64,000 nt of DNA from Duganella guangzhouensis (GTDB lineage: Bacteria > Pseudomonadota > Gammaproteobacteria > Burkholderiales > Burkholderiaceae_D). Positions 33,220 to 42,363 of the stretch are shown piece after piece; within the stretch, counting starts at the first letter, position 1, and each line of letters begins with the position of its first letter. The notes under the pieces are model-generated. The model did not search any database and was not told the DNA's origin. It saw only the letters and a program-made list of their open reading frames with translations. The stretch lies in the NCBI RefSeq assembly GCF_009674535.1, contig NZ_WKJK01000005.1:186001-250000 (forward strand), in the 5' to 3' direction. A program made the translations under genes and the position numbers.

Positions 33220-34368
33220 ATGTTCAGATGCATCACTTCCTTGTTAGCTTGGACCTGCCTGATTGGTCTGCTGGCTAGCGCGCGTGCCGCTGATTGGCAA
33301 GGGGATCCTAATGTCGAATACAAAAAAGGCCATTATGAGCTGGCATTACGTGGGTTTTCCTCGCGCGCATGGGAGGGCGATGAGGTGGCGCAAGATAACC
33401 TCGGCATGATGTACGCCAACGGAGAGGGAACGCCTCGTGATTTCCAACAGGCGGCGGTCTGGTATCGGAAATCAGCACAGCAGGGTTACGCGCCGGCGCA
33501 GCGTCATCTTGCTGGCCTTTATGAGAATGGTAATGGGGTTGCGTTCGATATTAGCGCTGCGCTGGAGTGTTATCGCAAGGCGGTTGCCCAGAATTTTGTG
33601 CCTGCGCAGCGTGATATGGGCATTCTGCTGTCTGCTGCGAAGGCCGGAGCATTTCAGGACCTTGATACCGCAAAAATATTGCTAACTCAAGCGAAACAAC
33701 ATGGTGATCCAATCGCTGAAGAGCGATTGGAGGCGATGCAGATGCAAGCAAATGAGCAAGCCCATGCACAGCGTCTGCAACAGGATCCATTAGCTGATTT
33801 GCGAGCACGCGCCGCTGCCAACGACGCCGAGTCCGCGTACCAAATGGCGGTAGCTTACGCAAGAGGGCAATTGATAAATGAAAATTGGCAAGAAGCTGAA
33901 CGGTGGTATCAGAAGGCTGCAAACCACGGCCACGCTGCAGCCCAGTTTGAACTTGGCTTGGAATATAGCAGCGGCAAACACCGCGCTACCGATTATGTTG
34001 AGGCAGCCTACTGGTACCGAAAGGCGGCAAGTCAAGGTTTGCCGAAGGCTGCGAACAACCTTGGGGCACTGTATGACCAAGGATACGGTGTCGCGCTTGA
34101 TCGTACTCAGGCCGCTGTCTGGTTTAGCAAAGGTGCCGAAGGCGGCGACGCCGATGCCCAGTTTAATTTGGGCAGTATGTACTGGTTGGGCCACGGAGTG
34201 CAAAAAGACATTGGACGTGCCGCGCACTGGTTCCTGCTTGCTGCTCAACAAGGGCACAGCGCGGCGCGGCAAAAGCTGGCCTATCTCTATAGCAATCGTA
34301 TTCCGCTCCCGGCGGAAGTGACGCAGAGCCAGGTATGGGCCGAGCTCGCACGAGAATCAGCAGGGTGA
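33220..34368 (+). CDS. Secreted Sel1-repeat (TPR-like) protein
   Basis: Exported repeat protein (382 aa). ATG 33220 (MFRCITSLLAWTCLIGLLA) has GGAG seven bases upstream and a signal peptide ending ARAA. The body has about seven Sel1-like repeats of roughly 36 residues, for example 'AQDNLGMMYANGEGTPRDFQ' with 'AAVWYRKSAQQGYAPAQ', 'AANNLGALYDQGYGVALDR' and 'AQFNLGSMYWLGHGVQKD'. Such proteins act as periplasmic scaffolds for protein complexes. Base composition is A+T-richer than the flanks. Partners unknown. Confidence 0.9.
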   Translation: MFRCITSLLAWTCLIGLLASARAADWQGDPNVEYKKGHYELALRGFSSRAWEGDEVAQDNLGMMYANGEGTPRDFQQAAVWYRKSAQQGYAPAQRHLAGLYENGNGVAFDISAALECYRKAVAQNFVPAQRDMGILLSAAKAGAFQDLDTAKILLTQAKQHGDPIAEERLEAMQMQANEQAHAQRLQQDPLADLRARAAANDAESAYQMAVAYARGQLINENWQEAERWYQKAANHGHAAAQFELGLEYSSGKHRATDYVEAAYWYRKAASQGLPKAANNLGALYDQGYGVALDRTQAAVWFSKGAEGGDADAQFNLGSMYWLGHGVQKDIGRAAHWFLLAAQQGHSAARQKLAYLYSNRIPLPAEVTQSQVWAELARESAG

Positions 34369-34559
34369 ATTCGCTCGTGTCAATCACGCAGCCTCGCGTT
34401 GATGTTTAAGCAAGAAGGCATGGGCAAGATAGCCTGAGCTTTGGACAGGGAATGATTGGACTCACTTACACTAGCTCGTACTTGGCCAGACACACAGCGT
34501 CCGATTACTGACCGGCGAAATCCGCCCCATTGCGGAAGTCTGGACTTCAATCACTATAA

Positions 34560-35315
34560 TCAGAAGTCAAATTCATTTTCTTGAAAAACAGAATTCAGAT
34601 GCTCTGTCAAATAGTATGCTTGCTCAAGCGTTGGCGGCTTACGAAGGGTTCGTGGAACACCATTCAGCAGTTCATTGTCCTGTAGATTCTTCGAGATATG
34701 CATGTCCCCATGTTCATCAAATCCAATTAATCCAGAATCGAACAGCGCATCCAAATTCGCAACGAGAGGCAGGCCGTTATTCGGATCCAGGCGCTCGTCA
34801 TCATCGGATTCTCGCCATGGTTTTGCATGTGATGCTCTGAGAACGGGCAGCACAGCACATCCGGTCAGCGCGCATTGATTGTTCCACAGTTCTAAAAGTT
34901 CTTTACGATATTTCCCCTGACCGAGTCGAGCCATAATTAATGTTGCTCGCATGGTCGGGTTTTTACTATATTCTTCTTCTACCTTCTCAATGTCTGTGTC
35001 AATCGACGCAGACTCCCCAAGCTCTTTAAATTCCGTCACGATTACCCCTTTCGGCACGATACGAAATCCAAGATTCTGTAACATACCGTGCCATTTGCCA
35101 TCTTTTGCCCCTGCAAAATCCGATGGAAGCATGCCACCCAATTTTGCGAATTCACGAGAAATTGAGACTATTGCTTTGGGAGGATATGGTTCACCGTTAA
35201 TGATAACATCATATCGAGTGCTGTCTCGAAACCCGTTGTATCCTGGGTGTTGCTTCCAGAACTCTGCGGCTTTTTCGACATGAGATGCGCGAACTGTGTT
35301 TTTCTTTATTGGCAC
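34560..35315 (-). CDS. HNH endonuclease with McrA-like N-terminal domain
   Basis: Probable DNA endonuclease (251 aa). The C-terminal domain is an HNH_2-type nuclease: 'RKELLELWNNQCALTG', 'VLRASHAKPWRES', 'NGLPLVANLDALFDSGLIGF', with the histidine of ASHAKPW as general base and an asparagine in NGL. The N-terminal part ('YDVIINGEPYPPKAIVSIS', then 'DFAGAKDGKWHGMLQNLGF') resembles the head domain of ScoMcrA-like type IV enzymes that recognise modified DNA. It starts at GTG 35315 with AAGGAA upstream. Base composition suggests horizontal acquisition; a defence role is inferred. Confidence 0.85.
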   Translation of the reverse strand: MPIKKNTVRASHVEKAAEFWKQHPGYNGFRDSTRYDVIINGEPYPPKAIVSISREFAKLGGMLPSDFAGAKDGKWHGMLQNLGFRIVPKGVIVTEFKELGESASIDTDIEKVEEEYSKNPTMRATLIMARLGQGKYRKELLELWNNQCALTGCAVLPVLRASHAKPWRESDDDERLDPNNGLPLVANLDALFDSGLIGFDEHGDMHISKNLQDNELLNGVPRTLRKPPTLEQAYYLTEHLNSVFQENEFDF

Positions 35316-35366
35316 TTTTGAATTCCTTGTTCCGGACTAAATTATCTTCTCACCTTGCTCAAATCC

Positions 35367-35592
35367 TTAGCAATATCTTGCTGACGCCGCCCCAACGCAG
35401 GATAATCTGAATATCAGACGTCCGGGTCTTTGTTTTGGATAAGAGTTGTAAGCACCTTCCGGTGGATGATCTACATAAATCACGACAACGCGGAAAGTCT
35501 TTCCGCTTGTATCGGGTCTTTGTTTAACCAAAGCTCCCGAGCGAATCGCAGTGCCGTAGAAATCTAGTTTCTTTTTCAGTAGGATCGTTCAT
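35367..35592 (-). pseudogene. Decayed small gene, unidentified
   Basis: ATG 35592 begins MNDPTEKETRF, then coding-like sequence continues one frame over as 'FYGTAIRSGALVKQRPDTS', 'GKTFRVVVIYVDHPPEGAYN', 'SYPKQRPGRLIF' to TAA 35367-35369. A single extra base near the ATTTC at about 35557-35562 would explain the switch. The KQRP word occurs twice because of the 13-bp direct repeat 90 bases (30 codons) apart. Product family not recognised. Confidence 0.35.
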
Positions 35593-35692
35593 GTAGTTTG
35601 GCTATAAAAGGTAATTTTTTAAACCGCTAGTTTTAACGTTCTTTTGTCTGATGTTATTGGCCCTGACCACGGCTATCGCGGAGGTTGGCGAT

Positions 35693-35844
35693 ATGACCGT
35701 AATCGATGCGATTGGCACTAAGCCGAACTCTTCAGAAGCTGTGCTATTGCTACATCAGATGCGGCCTTGGGATACTGAATCAATGACCGGCCGGTATTGG
35801 CAGAACTCGCCGATGTGGAAGAGCATAGCATCCTGCTCATCTGA
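35693..35844 (+). pseudogene. Decayed small gene, DUF6572-like
   Basis: ATG 35693 has GGAGG eight bases upstream and reads 'MTVIDAIGTKPNSSEAVLLL' 'HQMRPWDTES', reminiscent of small DUF6572-type proteins ('IDxIGxxxxSxEVVLxI'). After about 35790 the natural continuation lies in the next frame ('RPVLAELADVEEHSILLI') ending at TGA 35842-35844. In the original frame it runs to 35902 with unlikely sequence. Probably a frameshifted remnant; the family match is by memory. Confidence 0.35.
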
Positions 35845-36007
35845 AATACGCCAAAATCTCATAAGCTTGGGGGGCAATATTCCTCCATTCGCAGTCCTCT
35901 AATATGAAAAGTATTTCTCAGTTAGCTAGTGGTGCTGGGGCCGCCCCCAGGCCTCCGTCAAGCTGGCCCCATCAGGCGCAATAATCTGCCGCTGGGCCGT
36001 CACGGGA

Positions 36008-37195
36008 CTACTGCCCATAACGTTCTTTTAATAACTTCTCAATTTTCTCGGGAAGTTGCAAGAAGTTATCTGCAATTAGAGTTGAAAATGGCAATTTGCA
36101 TTCTTCAAGCATTCCAGCTATAAAGCTATCTGCCCGAAAAACATCAACGTAAGGCAAATAAATTGCATGATAACAATCGGGGAAATCGCTTGCCATCGGA
36201 CGCCTCGGCATTTTTGTTGCAACTGATCTACGTGCTATATGCATTGCCAACGTAACCGAGCAAGTTAGGCCTGGTGTGGCTTTCCAGGGATCATTCATCG
36301 GCTTGGGTGTTGAGCCGATTTGCAGAGCCATGCTATTTGCTAATTTGTTACTGCTTTCCGCTAGAACTTCTTGAAATGCCCGATGAGACATTTCAAGAAG
36401 GGTTTTATTATTTATTCCAATTTCATTCTGTTGTTTTTTAAATAAATCAAATTCCTGTCGCGCGCTAGAAAGTGCAGCTTCAAATTCCTTCCCTAAGAAT
36501 CGAAGATTACTCGAAATAGCAAAAGCACTTTCCCAATCTTTTTCGTACCATTTGCCAAAAACTTCCAAATTATTTACCGAATTGTGCAGCGCTCTCACAG
36601 CGTCATTTCGGGATGATTCGCCCATGAAGTATTTCTTAACAATCCGAACAGCTTCTAACGTCAGGGGCAGATTGTTTGCCACAATGTTGCCACTCGCGCT
36701 ATTTGCAGCACGCATCTCGCCATACCAAAGAGCTGTGGGCTTTCCATCTTTTAAATATTTTCGTTTTGCCTCCCGCCCCATTTTTTCAACATCCTTGCGT
36801 ACCGAATCCTCAACATCCGGAACAATTTCAGATAGATCGAATAACGCCGGCAACCAACTGCCGTCGTTGCGGAAAATTCTCATATAATCTTTCTTAAGAT
36901 CTAAAGTGTTTGATGAGGATACCTCGAATTCGATTAGATCTATGGGGTGAATTAAAGAATTATTTCCGCAAATAAGATTAATGGTTTTTAATCTATCAAG
37001 CGCAAAATTAATAGCATCTTGTGATTTTGGGGAGGCTTCAACAACATGTGCTTCGCTAAATCTAATTTGAATTAGTCCTAAATCTCGTTTTTCAATAAGA
37101 TATCGAATTGTATTGGAATAATCTTTAGATTTTTTATTGACGTTCACAACGTCAGAAAAATCGCTACTGTCCAAATATATTTGAATTGGTCGCAC
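36008..37195 (-). CDS. PIN-domain-like protein of unknown function
   Basis: Soluble protein (395 aa) of clearly A+T-rich composition. The N-terminus 'IQIYLDSSDFSDVV' and the C-terminal 'SDFPDCYHAIYLPYVDVFRA' with 'DSFIAGMLEE' resemble the first and last acidic motifs of a PIN-type nuclease, separated by a long helical middle that is unusual for small PIN toxins. Start GTG 37195 has AAGG six bases upstream. Neighbouring the McrA-like nuclease on the same strand, it may belong to a defence or mobile-element cargo region. The nuclease assignment is tentative. Confidence 0.6.
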   Translation of the reverse strand: MRPIQIYLDSSDFSDVVNVNKKSKDYSNTIRYLIEKRDLGLIQIRFSEAHVVEASPKSQDAINFALDRLKTINLICGNNSLIHPIDLIEFEVSSSNTLDLKKDYMRIFRNDGSWLPALFDLSEIVPDVEDSVRKDVEKMGREAKRKYLKDGKPTALWYGEMRAANSASGNIVANNLPLTLEAVRIVKKYFMGESSRNDAVRALHNSVNNLEVFGKWYEKDWESAFAISSNLRFLGKEFEAALSSARQEFDLFKKQQNEIGINNKTLLEMSHRAFQEVLAESSNKLANSMALQIGSTPKPMNDPWKATPGLTCSVTLAMHIARRSVATKMPRRPMASDFPDCYHAIYLPYVDVFRADSFIAGMLEECKLPFSTLIADNFLQLPEKIEKLLKERYGQ

Positions 37196-37380
37196 ATTAA
37201 TCCTTTATTTCGATGAGAGAGATTCCCATGCCAGTATTATCATTGCTCCGCTTGAGATGCGTCTGCTATTGGCCGCATGCAGCCTAAGTGGTCAGGATAG
37301 CATCTTGCTTGCGTGCAAAATTCACGATTTGTCACACGGGGTAGATAGACCCCAAACCGGTTCTTCCCGACAGCGTTCAT

Positions 37381-38202
37381 GTGGACCTCAAGAGCCTTGC
37401 CTACTTACTCCCCGGGCTCGTTCTATCAAGCATCGTAGTGGCTGCCCATGCAGCGTTACCCGTGGAACAACCATCGCCAATTTCTGGCGAAACCGAAGTC
37501 GTCAACGTTATCGGTACCAGAGACCCGGCAATGCGCACTTATCGCAGCGTGTTCCGAGGCCTCGACGCTTTTGAGGAACATCGGCAATTAGCACCCAACG
37601 CAGTGCTACGTTTTCGCTTCGCGCACAAGGCTACTGTGCTCAAACCGGGTACCGTCGCCAACAAACTGGAGGCCGGCCCAGCAGCCAGTTATGCCGATGG
37701 GCTGTTGCTCCGCTTGGCGAGCGATGATGTATCGATTCCGATAACCGTTGATGCTGACGGTCGGTTCGATATTCCACGCAGCCAGGCGGCTTATGACGCA
37801 GATGCAACCTTTGTTCTGAATAAGAGGAACGGACTGTTCACGTATTATCCCGACATTCGCACGCCGGGTCTCCCGGAGAACGTGCGTCGTCTAGGAGACC
37901 TGCGACTTGAGTGTTTCGTGTGGCAGGCTGTCGCGCAGGAAGAGATATCGATGGTGACAAAATTAATGCTCAAGGCACTGTTTCGGTCGAGCGACTTGTG
38001 CTCCAAAAGAAATTTCCGTCTGGGTATGCCTGCGTATGGCCAACTGGCTAGGGTGACGATACGAGATGGAGCAGGGCGGGGCGAGTTCTCCTTCGACAGC
38101 ACGACCTATTCGGCCCCGATTGGTCCGGGCGATTTCAGCGACGATGCCTTGATCGAGCTGGAGTACGCTCCTAAGGAAACTTCATCGTCGAGTGCTCCAT
38201 AA
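37381..38202 (+). CDS. Hypothetical secreted protein
   Basis: Exported protein (273 aa), beginning at GTG 37381 with the signal peptide MDLKSLAYLLPGLVLSSIVV (cleaved after AHA). Mature part is mixed alpha/beta with 'VNVIGTRDPAMRTYRSVFRG' and two cysteines in 'LECFVWQAVAQEE' and 'SDLCSKRNF', and a serine-rich end. No clear Shine-Dalgarno. I do not recognise a family. Confidence 0.65.
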   Translation: MDLKSLAYLLPGLVLSSIVVAAHAALPVEQPSPISGETEVVNVIGTRDPAMRTYRSVFRGLDAFEEHRQLAPNAVLRFRFAHKATVLKPGTVANKLEAGPAASYADGLLLRLASDDVSIPITVDADGRFDIPRSQAAYDADATFVLNKRNGLFTYYPDIRTPGLPENVRRLGDLRLECFVWQAVAQEEISMVTKLMLKALFRSSDLCSKRNFRLGMPAYGQLARVTIRDGAGRGEFSFDSTTYSAPIGPGDFSDDALIELEYAPKETSSSSAP

Positions 38203-38242
38203 GGAACATGAAGGTCCGGCTTTGACTCCATTATTGCCTATG

Positions 38243-38650
38243 CTAGTTAGACACTCGCATCAAAACGTCGGCATGGTGATGTCCAGTAAAGGCTGAGAAT
38301 ATGTTCCCTTGCAGCGTAACTATACTCCCGAGCTTTGGTCGAAGTATCGCGTACTGTTTTTCGTTAAGTACCAGCTGAATTTCACGTACAGAGTCAAATG
38401 GCACTTGATCCGCACCGCCATCGCCCACCGTACAAATCGGTGACTCCAGTGATAAGTAGAAACCTGTTTCGGCTTCATCACCATTTGCCACACTTTCAAA
38501 GTTGGGAGGACCAGGAAACGTCTCCCTGTGTAACTTTCCAATGATCGTTACCGTCTCAGGCTCATACTTCAAGCAGCTTGAATCTCCGGCGAAAGCCGTG
38601 GATGCCTCTACTAGCAATAGTGCGACGAGGTAGAGTAGACGTGAGTTCAT
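38243..38650 (-). CDS. DUF4431-type secreted protein
   Basis: Small exported protein (135 aa). ATG 38650 (MNSRLLYLVALLLVEASTAF) gives a signal peptide; the longer frame to 38791 does not. Motifs 'YEPETVTIIGKLHRETFPGP', 'GFYLSLESPICTV', 'LRPKLGSIVTLQG' and 'SAFTGHHHADVLM' match my recollection of DUF4431 proteins. The triple histidine near the end and two cysteines may matter for function, which is unknown. Confidence 0.75.
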   Translation of the reverse strand: MNSRLLYLVALLLVEASTAFAGDSSCLKYEPETVTIIGKLHRETFPGPPNFESVANGDEAETGFYLSLESPICTVGDGGADQVPFDSVREIQLVLNEKQYAILRPKLGSIVTLQGNIFSAFTGHHHADVLMRVSN

Positions 38651-38834
38651 AAAATATTCTGGCACTTGATTCACGCTTCCGCCGGCCAGTCGATTTGGCC
38701 GCTGCATCGGAAGACCCAACATTCCTGGGTTTTGCCGAAAAGAGTGCCAGATGGAGTTGCCGCAGCTGGTGATGATTTGCAAAATAAACAATGCTAGTTT
38801 ATTGTAATGCAGAATGCATTTACGAGGCTAGACG

Positions 38835-39356
38835 TTGAGATTTCATTGGAAAGAAAAGCTGCTTGAAGATATCAAGAAGTCGCCACACGAAAACCAGTTG
38901 GGTGGCTGGCTTATCGTGCTGTTTGGCTTCTTCCTCTTGGGGATGGCGGCATTCGATAGCGTTCCCAAACTACGAGCCTACCGCTGGATCAGCGGCATGG
39001 CGCAGGTAACGGCTACCGATATGTATGAGCGAACGGGTAGAAGCCATGACTGGTGCGGCCGGGTCAGCTATACCTACATCGTCAATGGCAACATCTACAA
39101 AAGTCGTAATCAAAGCACCTCGATTATTTCGGATGTGGGGTGTCGCCGAGACAAGGCCCAAGTTACCGTCAGACTCGCCAAGTTGCCTCCGGGCGCAAGC
39201 ATCCGCATATTCTACGATCCGACAGCGCCCGAGAAGGTAGCCATCGTGCGCGAAAGCCTGAAATGGCATGACGGCTTCTTCGCGCTCTTCGCCGGACTGA
39301 CTCTGGTTTTAGGAAGCTACTGCATCGTGCAAGCCAGACGTGTGCTTCGCCGCTGA
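38835..39356 (+). CDS. DUF3592-type membrane protein
   Basis: Membrane protein (173 aa) with two helices, 'GGWLIVLFGFFLLGMAAF' and 'FFALFAGLTLVLGSYCIV', flanking a periplasmic beta domain ('RVSYTYIVNGNIYKS' and 'GASIRIFYDPTAPEKVAIV'), the DUF3592 layout. It likely starts at TTG 38835. Function unknown. Confidence 0.75.
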   Translation: MRFHWKEKLLEDIKKSPHENQLGGWLIVLFGFFLLGMAAFDSVPKLRAYRWISGMAQVTATDMYERTGRSHDWCGRVSYTYIVNGNIYKSRNQSTSIISDVGCRRDKAQVTVRLAKLPPGASIRIFYDPTAPEKVAIVRESLKWHDGFFALFAGLTLVLGSYCIVQARRVLRR

Positions 39357-39365
39357 CCCCAAGAT

Positions 39366-39983
39366 TTAAAGCTTGAGTTTTTCCCGCAACGAGGCATTCT
39401 CGCGCTCCAACTGCTCAATGCGCTCGCGTAGCGGTTGCGCCACGGTGGCTATCTGGGCTTCAGTGAAGCGTCGGGTAATGTGCTGCGGGCAGTTCCAATC
39501 GAATGCCTGTAGCCGCAACTTGAATATCCGCTCCGGTTTCCCCCCATAAGCCCGATCCAACACGCGGTTGGTGAGGTGCGGGTCAGCATCCAGCGCCAGG
39601 GTTTCCACGTGCGCGTAAATTTTCAGGCGAGCGCGGCGCGGATAGTCGACCAGAATCATGCACGCGCGATCACTGGCCTTGAAATTGCCGGTGCTGATGT
39701 ACTGCCGGTTGCCGCGATAATCGGCAAAGGCCAGGGTTTGGTCGTCGAGCATTTTCAGAAAACCGGGCGGCCCGCCGCGATGCTGGACGTACGGCCAACC
39801 GGTTTCCGACACCGATGCCAGATACAAGGTATCTTGCTCCGCAATGAACGCTTCCTCCTGATCGCTGAAGCGATTGAATTCCCGATGCCCGCTGAAATCT
39901 GTCCACAGGTGATCGGCCCCCATCTCCGCCTGTGCGGCCTGCACACTGGGCGTGCGCGCAATATCCATGAATCCATATGCCAT
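39366..39983 (-). CDS. Pyridoxamine 5'-phosphate oxidase-fold flavoprotein
   Basis: FMN-binding split-barrel protein (205 aa). 'EEAFIAEQDTLYLASVSETG' leads to 'WPYVQHRGGPPGFLKMLDDQ', then 'ADYRGNRQYISTGNF' and 'ACMILVDYPRRARLKIYAH', all typical of the pyridoxamine-phosphate-oxidase-like family. The C-terminus is a coiled coil ('LRERIEQLERENASLREKL'), an uncommon addition. It ends a four-gene unit led by a LysR regulator. The electron acceptor or substrate is unknown; a redox detoxification role is plausible. Confidence 0.9.
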   Translation of the reverse strand: MAYGFMDIARTPSVQAAQAEMGADHLWTDFSGHREFNRFSDQEEAFIAEQDTLYLASVSETGWPYVQHRGGPPGFLKMLDDQTLAFADYRGNRQYISTGNFKASDRACMILVDYPRRARLKIYAHVETLALDADPHLTNRVLDRAYGGKPERIFKLRLQAFDWNCPQHITRRFTEAQIATVAQPLRERIEQLERENASLREKLKL

Positions 39984-39992
39984 TACAAGCTC

Positions 39993-40673
39993 CTAAGTTG
40001 CGTCTCTGGCGGCCTGCTGCGCGCGCGCATAGCTTTCCATCACGGCCGCATAATTTGGCGCGACCAGCGCGTACAGCTGCGCCAGATCGGCGGCTTCCGG
40101 ACGCGCCCAGGTACGGTGGAGTTCCGATAATAACGCGTTGGTGGTGGTGGGCTTGACGCCGCCCTGTACGAACCGCGCCAGCGAGACGCGGGACGCCATT
40201 TCGCTGGGATCGCCGGAGGCATCGATGACGGCATACACATCGTAGCCCGCCGCGATGGCGTCGAGCGCGGGGAACATCACGCACACACTGGTCCAGACCC
40301 CGGCCATCACCAACGTTTTGCGACCGGTCGAGCGGACTTGCGCGACAAAGTCCTCGTTGTCCCAGGCGTTCACTTCGCCTTTGCGTGGGGCGTACACAGC
40401 ATGCGGCGCCAGCTCGTGAATTTCCGGCATCAGCGGACCATTGCTGCCAGCCGGTTCCGACGCAGTGGTGATCACGGGGATCTTCAGCAAAGTGCACAGC
40501 CTGGCGATCATCGCCACATTGCGCCGCAGGTCGGCGACTGCGATATCCTTGACGGTCTGGAACAGGCCGGACTGGTGATCGAGTAGCAGCACCAGCGTGT
40601 CGGCCGGGTCCAGCAGCCGCGCGCCGCCACCGGTTGCCAGCACGCTGGCTTTTGCGTTTGAAGTATTTTGCAT
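39993..40673 (-). CDS. YcaC-like isochorismatase-family hydrolase
   Basis: Cysteine hydrolase (226 aa). Catalytic aspartate in 'LVLLLDHQSGLFQ', nucleophile cysteine in 'VMAGVWTSVCVMFPAL', and a lysine earlier in 'APRKGEVNAWDNEDF'. It resembles E. coli YcaC, whose physiological substrate is not settled. Ribosome site GGAGAATCACC. It is cotranscribed with the flavoprotein and an alpha/beta hydrolase. Confidence 0.92.
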   Translation of the reverse strand: MQNTSNAKASVLATGGGARLLDPADTLVLLLDHQSGLFQTVKDIAVADLRRNVAMIARLCTLLKIPVITTASEPAGSNGPLMPEIHELAPHAVYAPRKGEVNAWDNEDFVAQVRSTGRKTLVMAGVWTSVCVMFPALDAIAAGYDVYAVIDASGDPSEMASRVSLARFVQGGVKPTTTNALLSELHRTWARPEAADLAQLYALVAPNYAAVMESYARAQQAARDAT

Positions 40674-40754
40674 GGTGATTCTCCTTTATTTGGTAAATGG
40701 TGTCAGAGGTCGTCCAGCTTGTCCTCCGGGGCGAAATGCCCGGAGCTGCTCATG

Positions 40755-41471
40755 TCATTCCGCCGGACTGGTTGCGGTCTCGATAAAGCTGGCTACCTCA
40801 TCTGGCCGCGCCAGCATCACCGCATGACTGCTCGCGATTTCTATCGTCCGTGCGCCGGCCCGGCTGGCCATGCGGCGCTGCGCACTGGGAGGTATCATCA
40901 GATCGTCTAGCGCGACCAGATAATGGGTCGGCTTGTTGCGCCACGCGGCACGCGTCACCGTCCCGGTCACCGCCCCCAGTCCCCACGGCACTTGCGACGC
41001 CGCCATGAAGCGCGTCTGTTCCAGCCGGACATCCGCGCCAAACGCCGCTGGAAATTGCGCCGGATCGACCATCAGGAAGCCATCCTGTGGCGGTAGCACC
41101 GGCGCCTTGGCCTCGCCCGGTTCGGCCGGCTGCGCGTTGAGCGCCGCCACCGACTCGCCGACGTCGGGGACGAAAGCGGCGAGATACACTACCGCGATGA
41201 CCTTGGGATGGTCGCCGGCTTCGGTGACGACGGCACCGCCGTAGCTATGGCCGACCAAAATGACCGGATGCCGGGCCAGGCCAATCACGCGCTCGGTAGC
41301 GGCGACGTCGCCTTCCAGTGTGATGGTCGGGTTCTGCACCACCAGGACCTCGTAACCTCGCGCTGACAGCATCCTATGCACCGCCTGCCAGCCGGAGCCA
41401 TCGACAAAAGCGCCATGCACCAGCACGACCGACAGTTTTGATTCTTTAGACGTCAAGCTAACAGTGTTCAT
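40755..41471 (-). CDS. Alpha/beta hydrolase (esterase-like)
   Basis: Serine hydrolase (238 aa) with oxyanion-loop 'VVLVHGAFVDGSGWQAV', nucleophile elbow 'VILVGHSYGGAVVTEAG' and the late 'IASSHAVMLARPDEVA' histidine. Closest in style to small salicylate/AHL-type esterases. The start has GAGGATG upstream and lies one base from the LysR stop, so it is probably in the same operon. Substrate unknown. Confidence 0.92.
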   Translation of the reverse strand: MNTVSLTSKESKLSVVLVHGAFVDGSGWQAVHRMLSARGYEVLVVQNPTITLEGDVAATERVIGLARHPVILVGHSYGGAVVTEAGDHPKVIAVVYLAAFVPDVGESVAALNAQPAEPGEAKAPVLPPQDGFLMVDPAQFPAAFGADVRLEQTRFMAASQVPWGLGAVTGTVTRAAWRNKPTHYLVALDDLMIPPSAQRRMASRAGARTIEIASSHAVMLARPDEVASFIETATSPAE

Positions 41472-41472
41472 A

Positions 41473-42363
41473 TCATCCTCTCATATGTGGGTGGGTGCGC
41501 AGCGACGCGGCCAGCAAGTCGATGAAGTGGCGCACCTTGGGGGATCCGAACTGACTTTCCCGGTGCAGTATGTGGACCGGCAACGGCGCTTCCTCATGCT
41601 CGGCCAGGATGATTTTCAGACGCCCGGCAGCCAGCGCGGCGTCGACCTGATAGCACATCAGCCGGCATATCCCCAGTCCGGCCAGCACCGCTTCCATCGC
41701 TTCATCATTGCTGGTGACGGTCAGGCGTGGTTTTATCCGCACCGCGGTCCGATTCCCGGCGGTGCCGAACTTCCACTCCACGCCGGCGGTCGCGACGATC
41801 GTATGCCGTTGCAAATCGCTGGGAGACTGCGGCACGCCGTGCCGGGCCAGATATTCCGGCGAGGCGCACAGCACCCGTCGCACTTGTCCGACGCGCAGCC
41901 CCTTGGCGCTGGAGTCCGGCAGATGCCCGATTCGTACCGCCACATCGATGCCTTCGTCCACCAGGTTGACGACCCGGTCCAGAAAGTGACCCGAGACTTC
42001 GACCTCGGGATAGCGCTTCAGGAACTCGACGATGCAGGGCATGATGAACAACCGTCCGTAGCCAGCCGGCGCGGTGACCGAAAGTTCGCCCTTGGGCGCG
42101 ACATTGCCGCCGGCGGCGACCTCGTTGGCTTCGGCAATGCTGGCCAGGATCTCGCGGCTATCGCTGAGGTAGCGGCGCCCAACCTCGGTGAGCCGGACAT
42201 TGCGCGTGGTACGGCGCAGCAGCCGGACGCCCAACAACGCCTCCAGCCCGCCAATGGCACGCGTCACCGACGCCGGTGACAAGTCCAGTCGCCGCGAGGC
42301 GCCGACAAAACTTTCTTGCTCGCCCACGGCAACAAAGACTTGCATGAGATGTATCTGATCCAT
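41473..42363 (-). CDS. LysR family transcriptional regulator
   Basis: Regulator (296 aa). Residues 1-60 are the LysR winged helix ('MQVFVAVGEQESFVGASRRL', 'SPASVTRAIGGLEALLGVRL'). The rest is the periplasmic-binding-like effector domain ('GELSVTAPAGYGRLFIMPCI'). Unlike most LysR genes it is not divergent from its likely targets; the hydrolase operon follows on the same strand with one base between. Confidence 0.92.
   Translation of the reverse strand: MDQIHLMQVFVAVGEQESFVGASRRLDLSPASVTRAIGGLEALLGVRLLRRTTRNVRLTEVGRRYLSDSREILASIAEANEVAAGGNVAPKGELSVTAPAGYGRLFIMPCIVEFLKRYPEVEVSGHFLDRVVNLVDEGIDVAVRIGHLPDSSAKGLRVGQVRRVLCASPEYLARHGVPQSPSDLQRHTIVATAGVEWKFGTAGNRTAVRIKPRLTVTSNDEAMEAVLAGLGICRLMCYQVDAALAAGRLKIILAEHEEAPLPVHILHRESQFGSPKVRHFIDLLAASLRTHPHMRG

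Larger units (their letters stand above)
35316..36007. other. Gene-poor A+T-rich interval with decayed reading frames
   Basis: About 690 bases between the HNH and PIN-like genes. It holds two probable decayed small genes (listed separately), a 13-bp direct repeat CGGGTCTTTGTTT at 35423-35435 and 35513-35525, and a CTGGGG/CCCCAG hairpin at 35935-35950. No intact gene is convincing. Confidence 0.5.
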
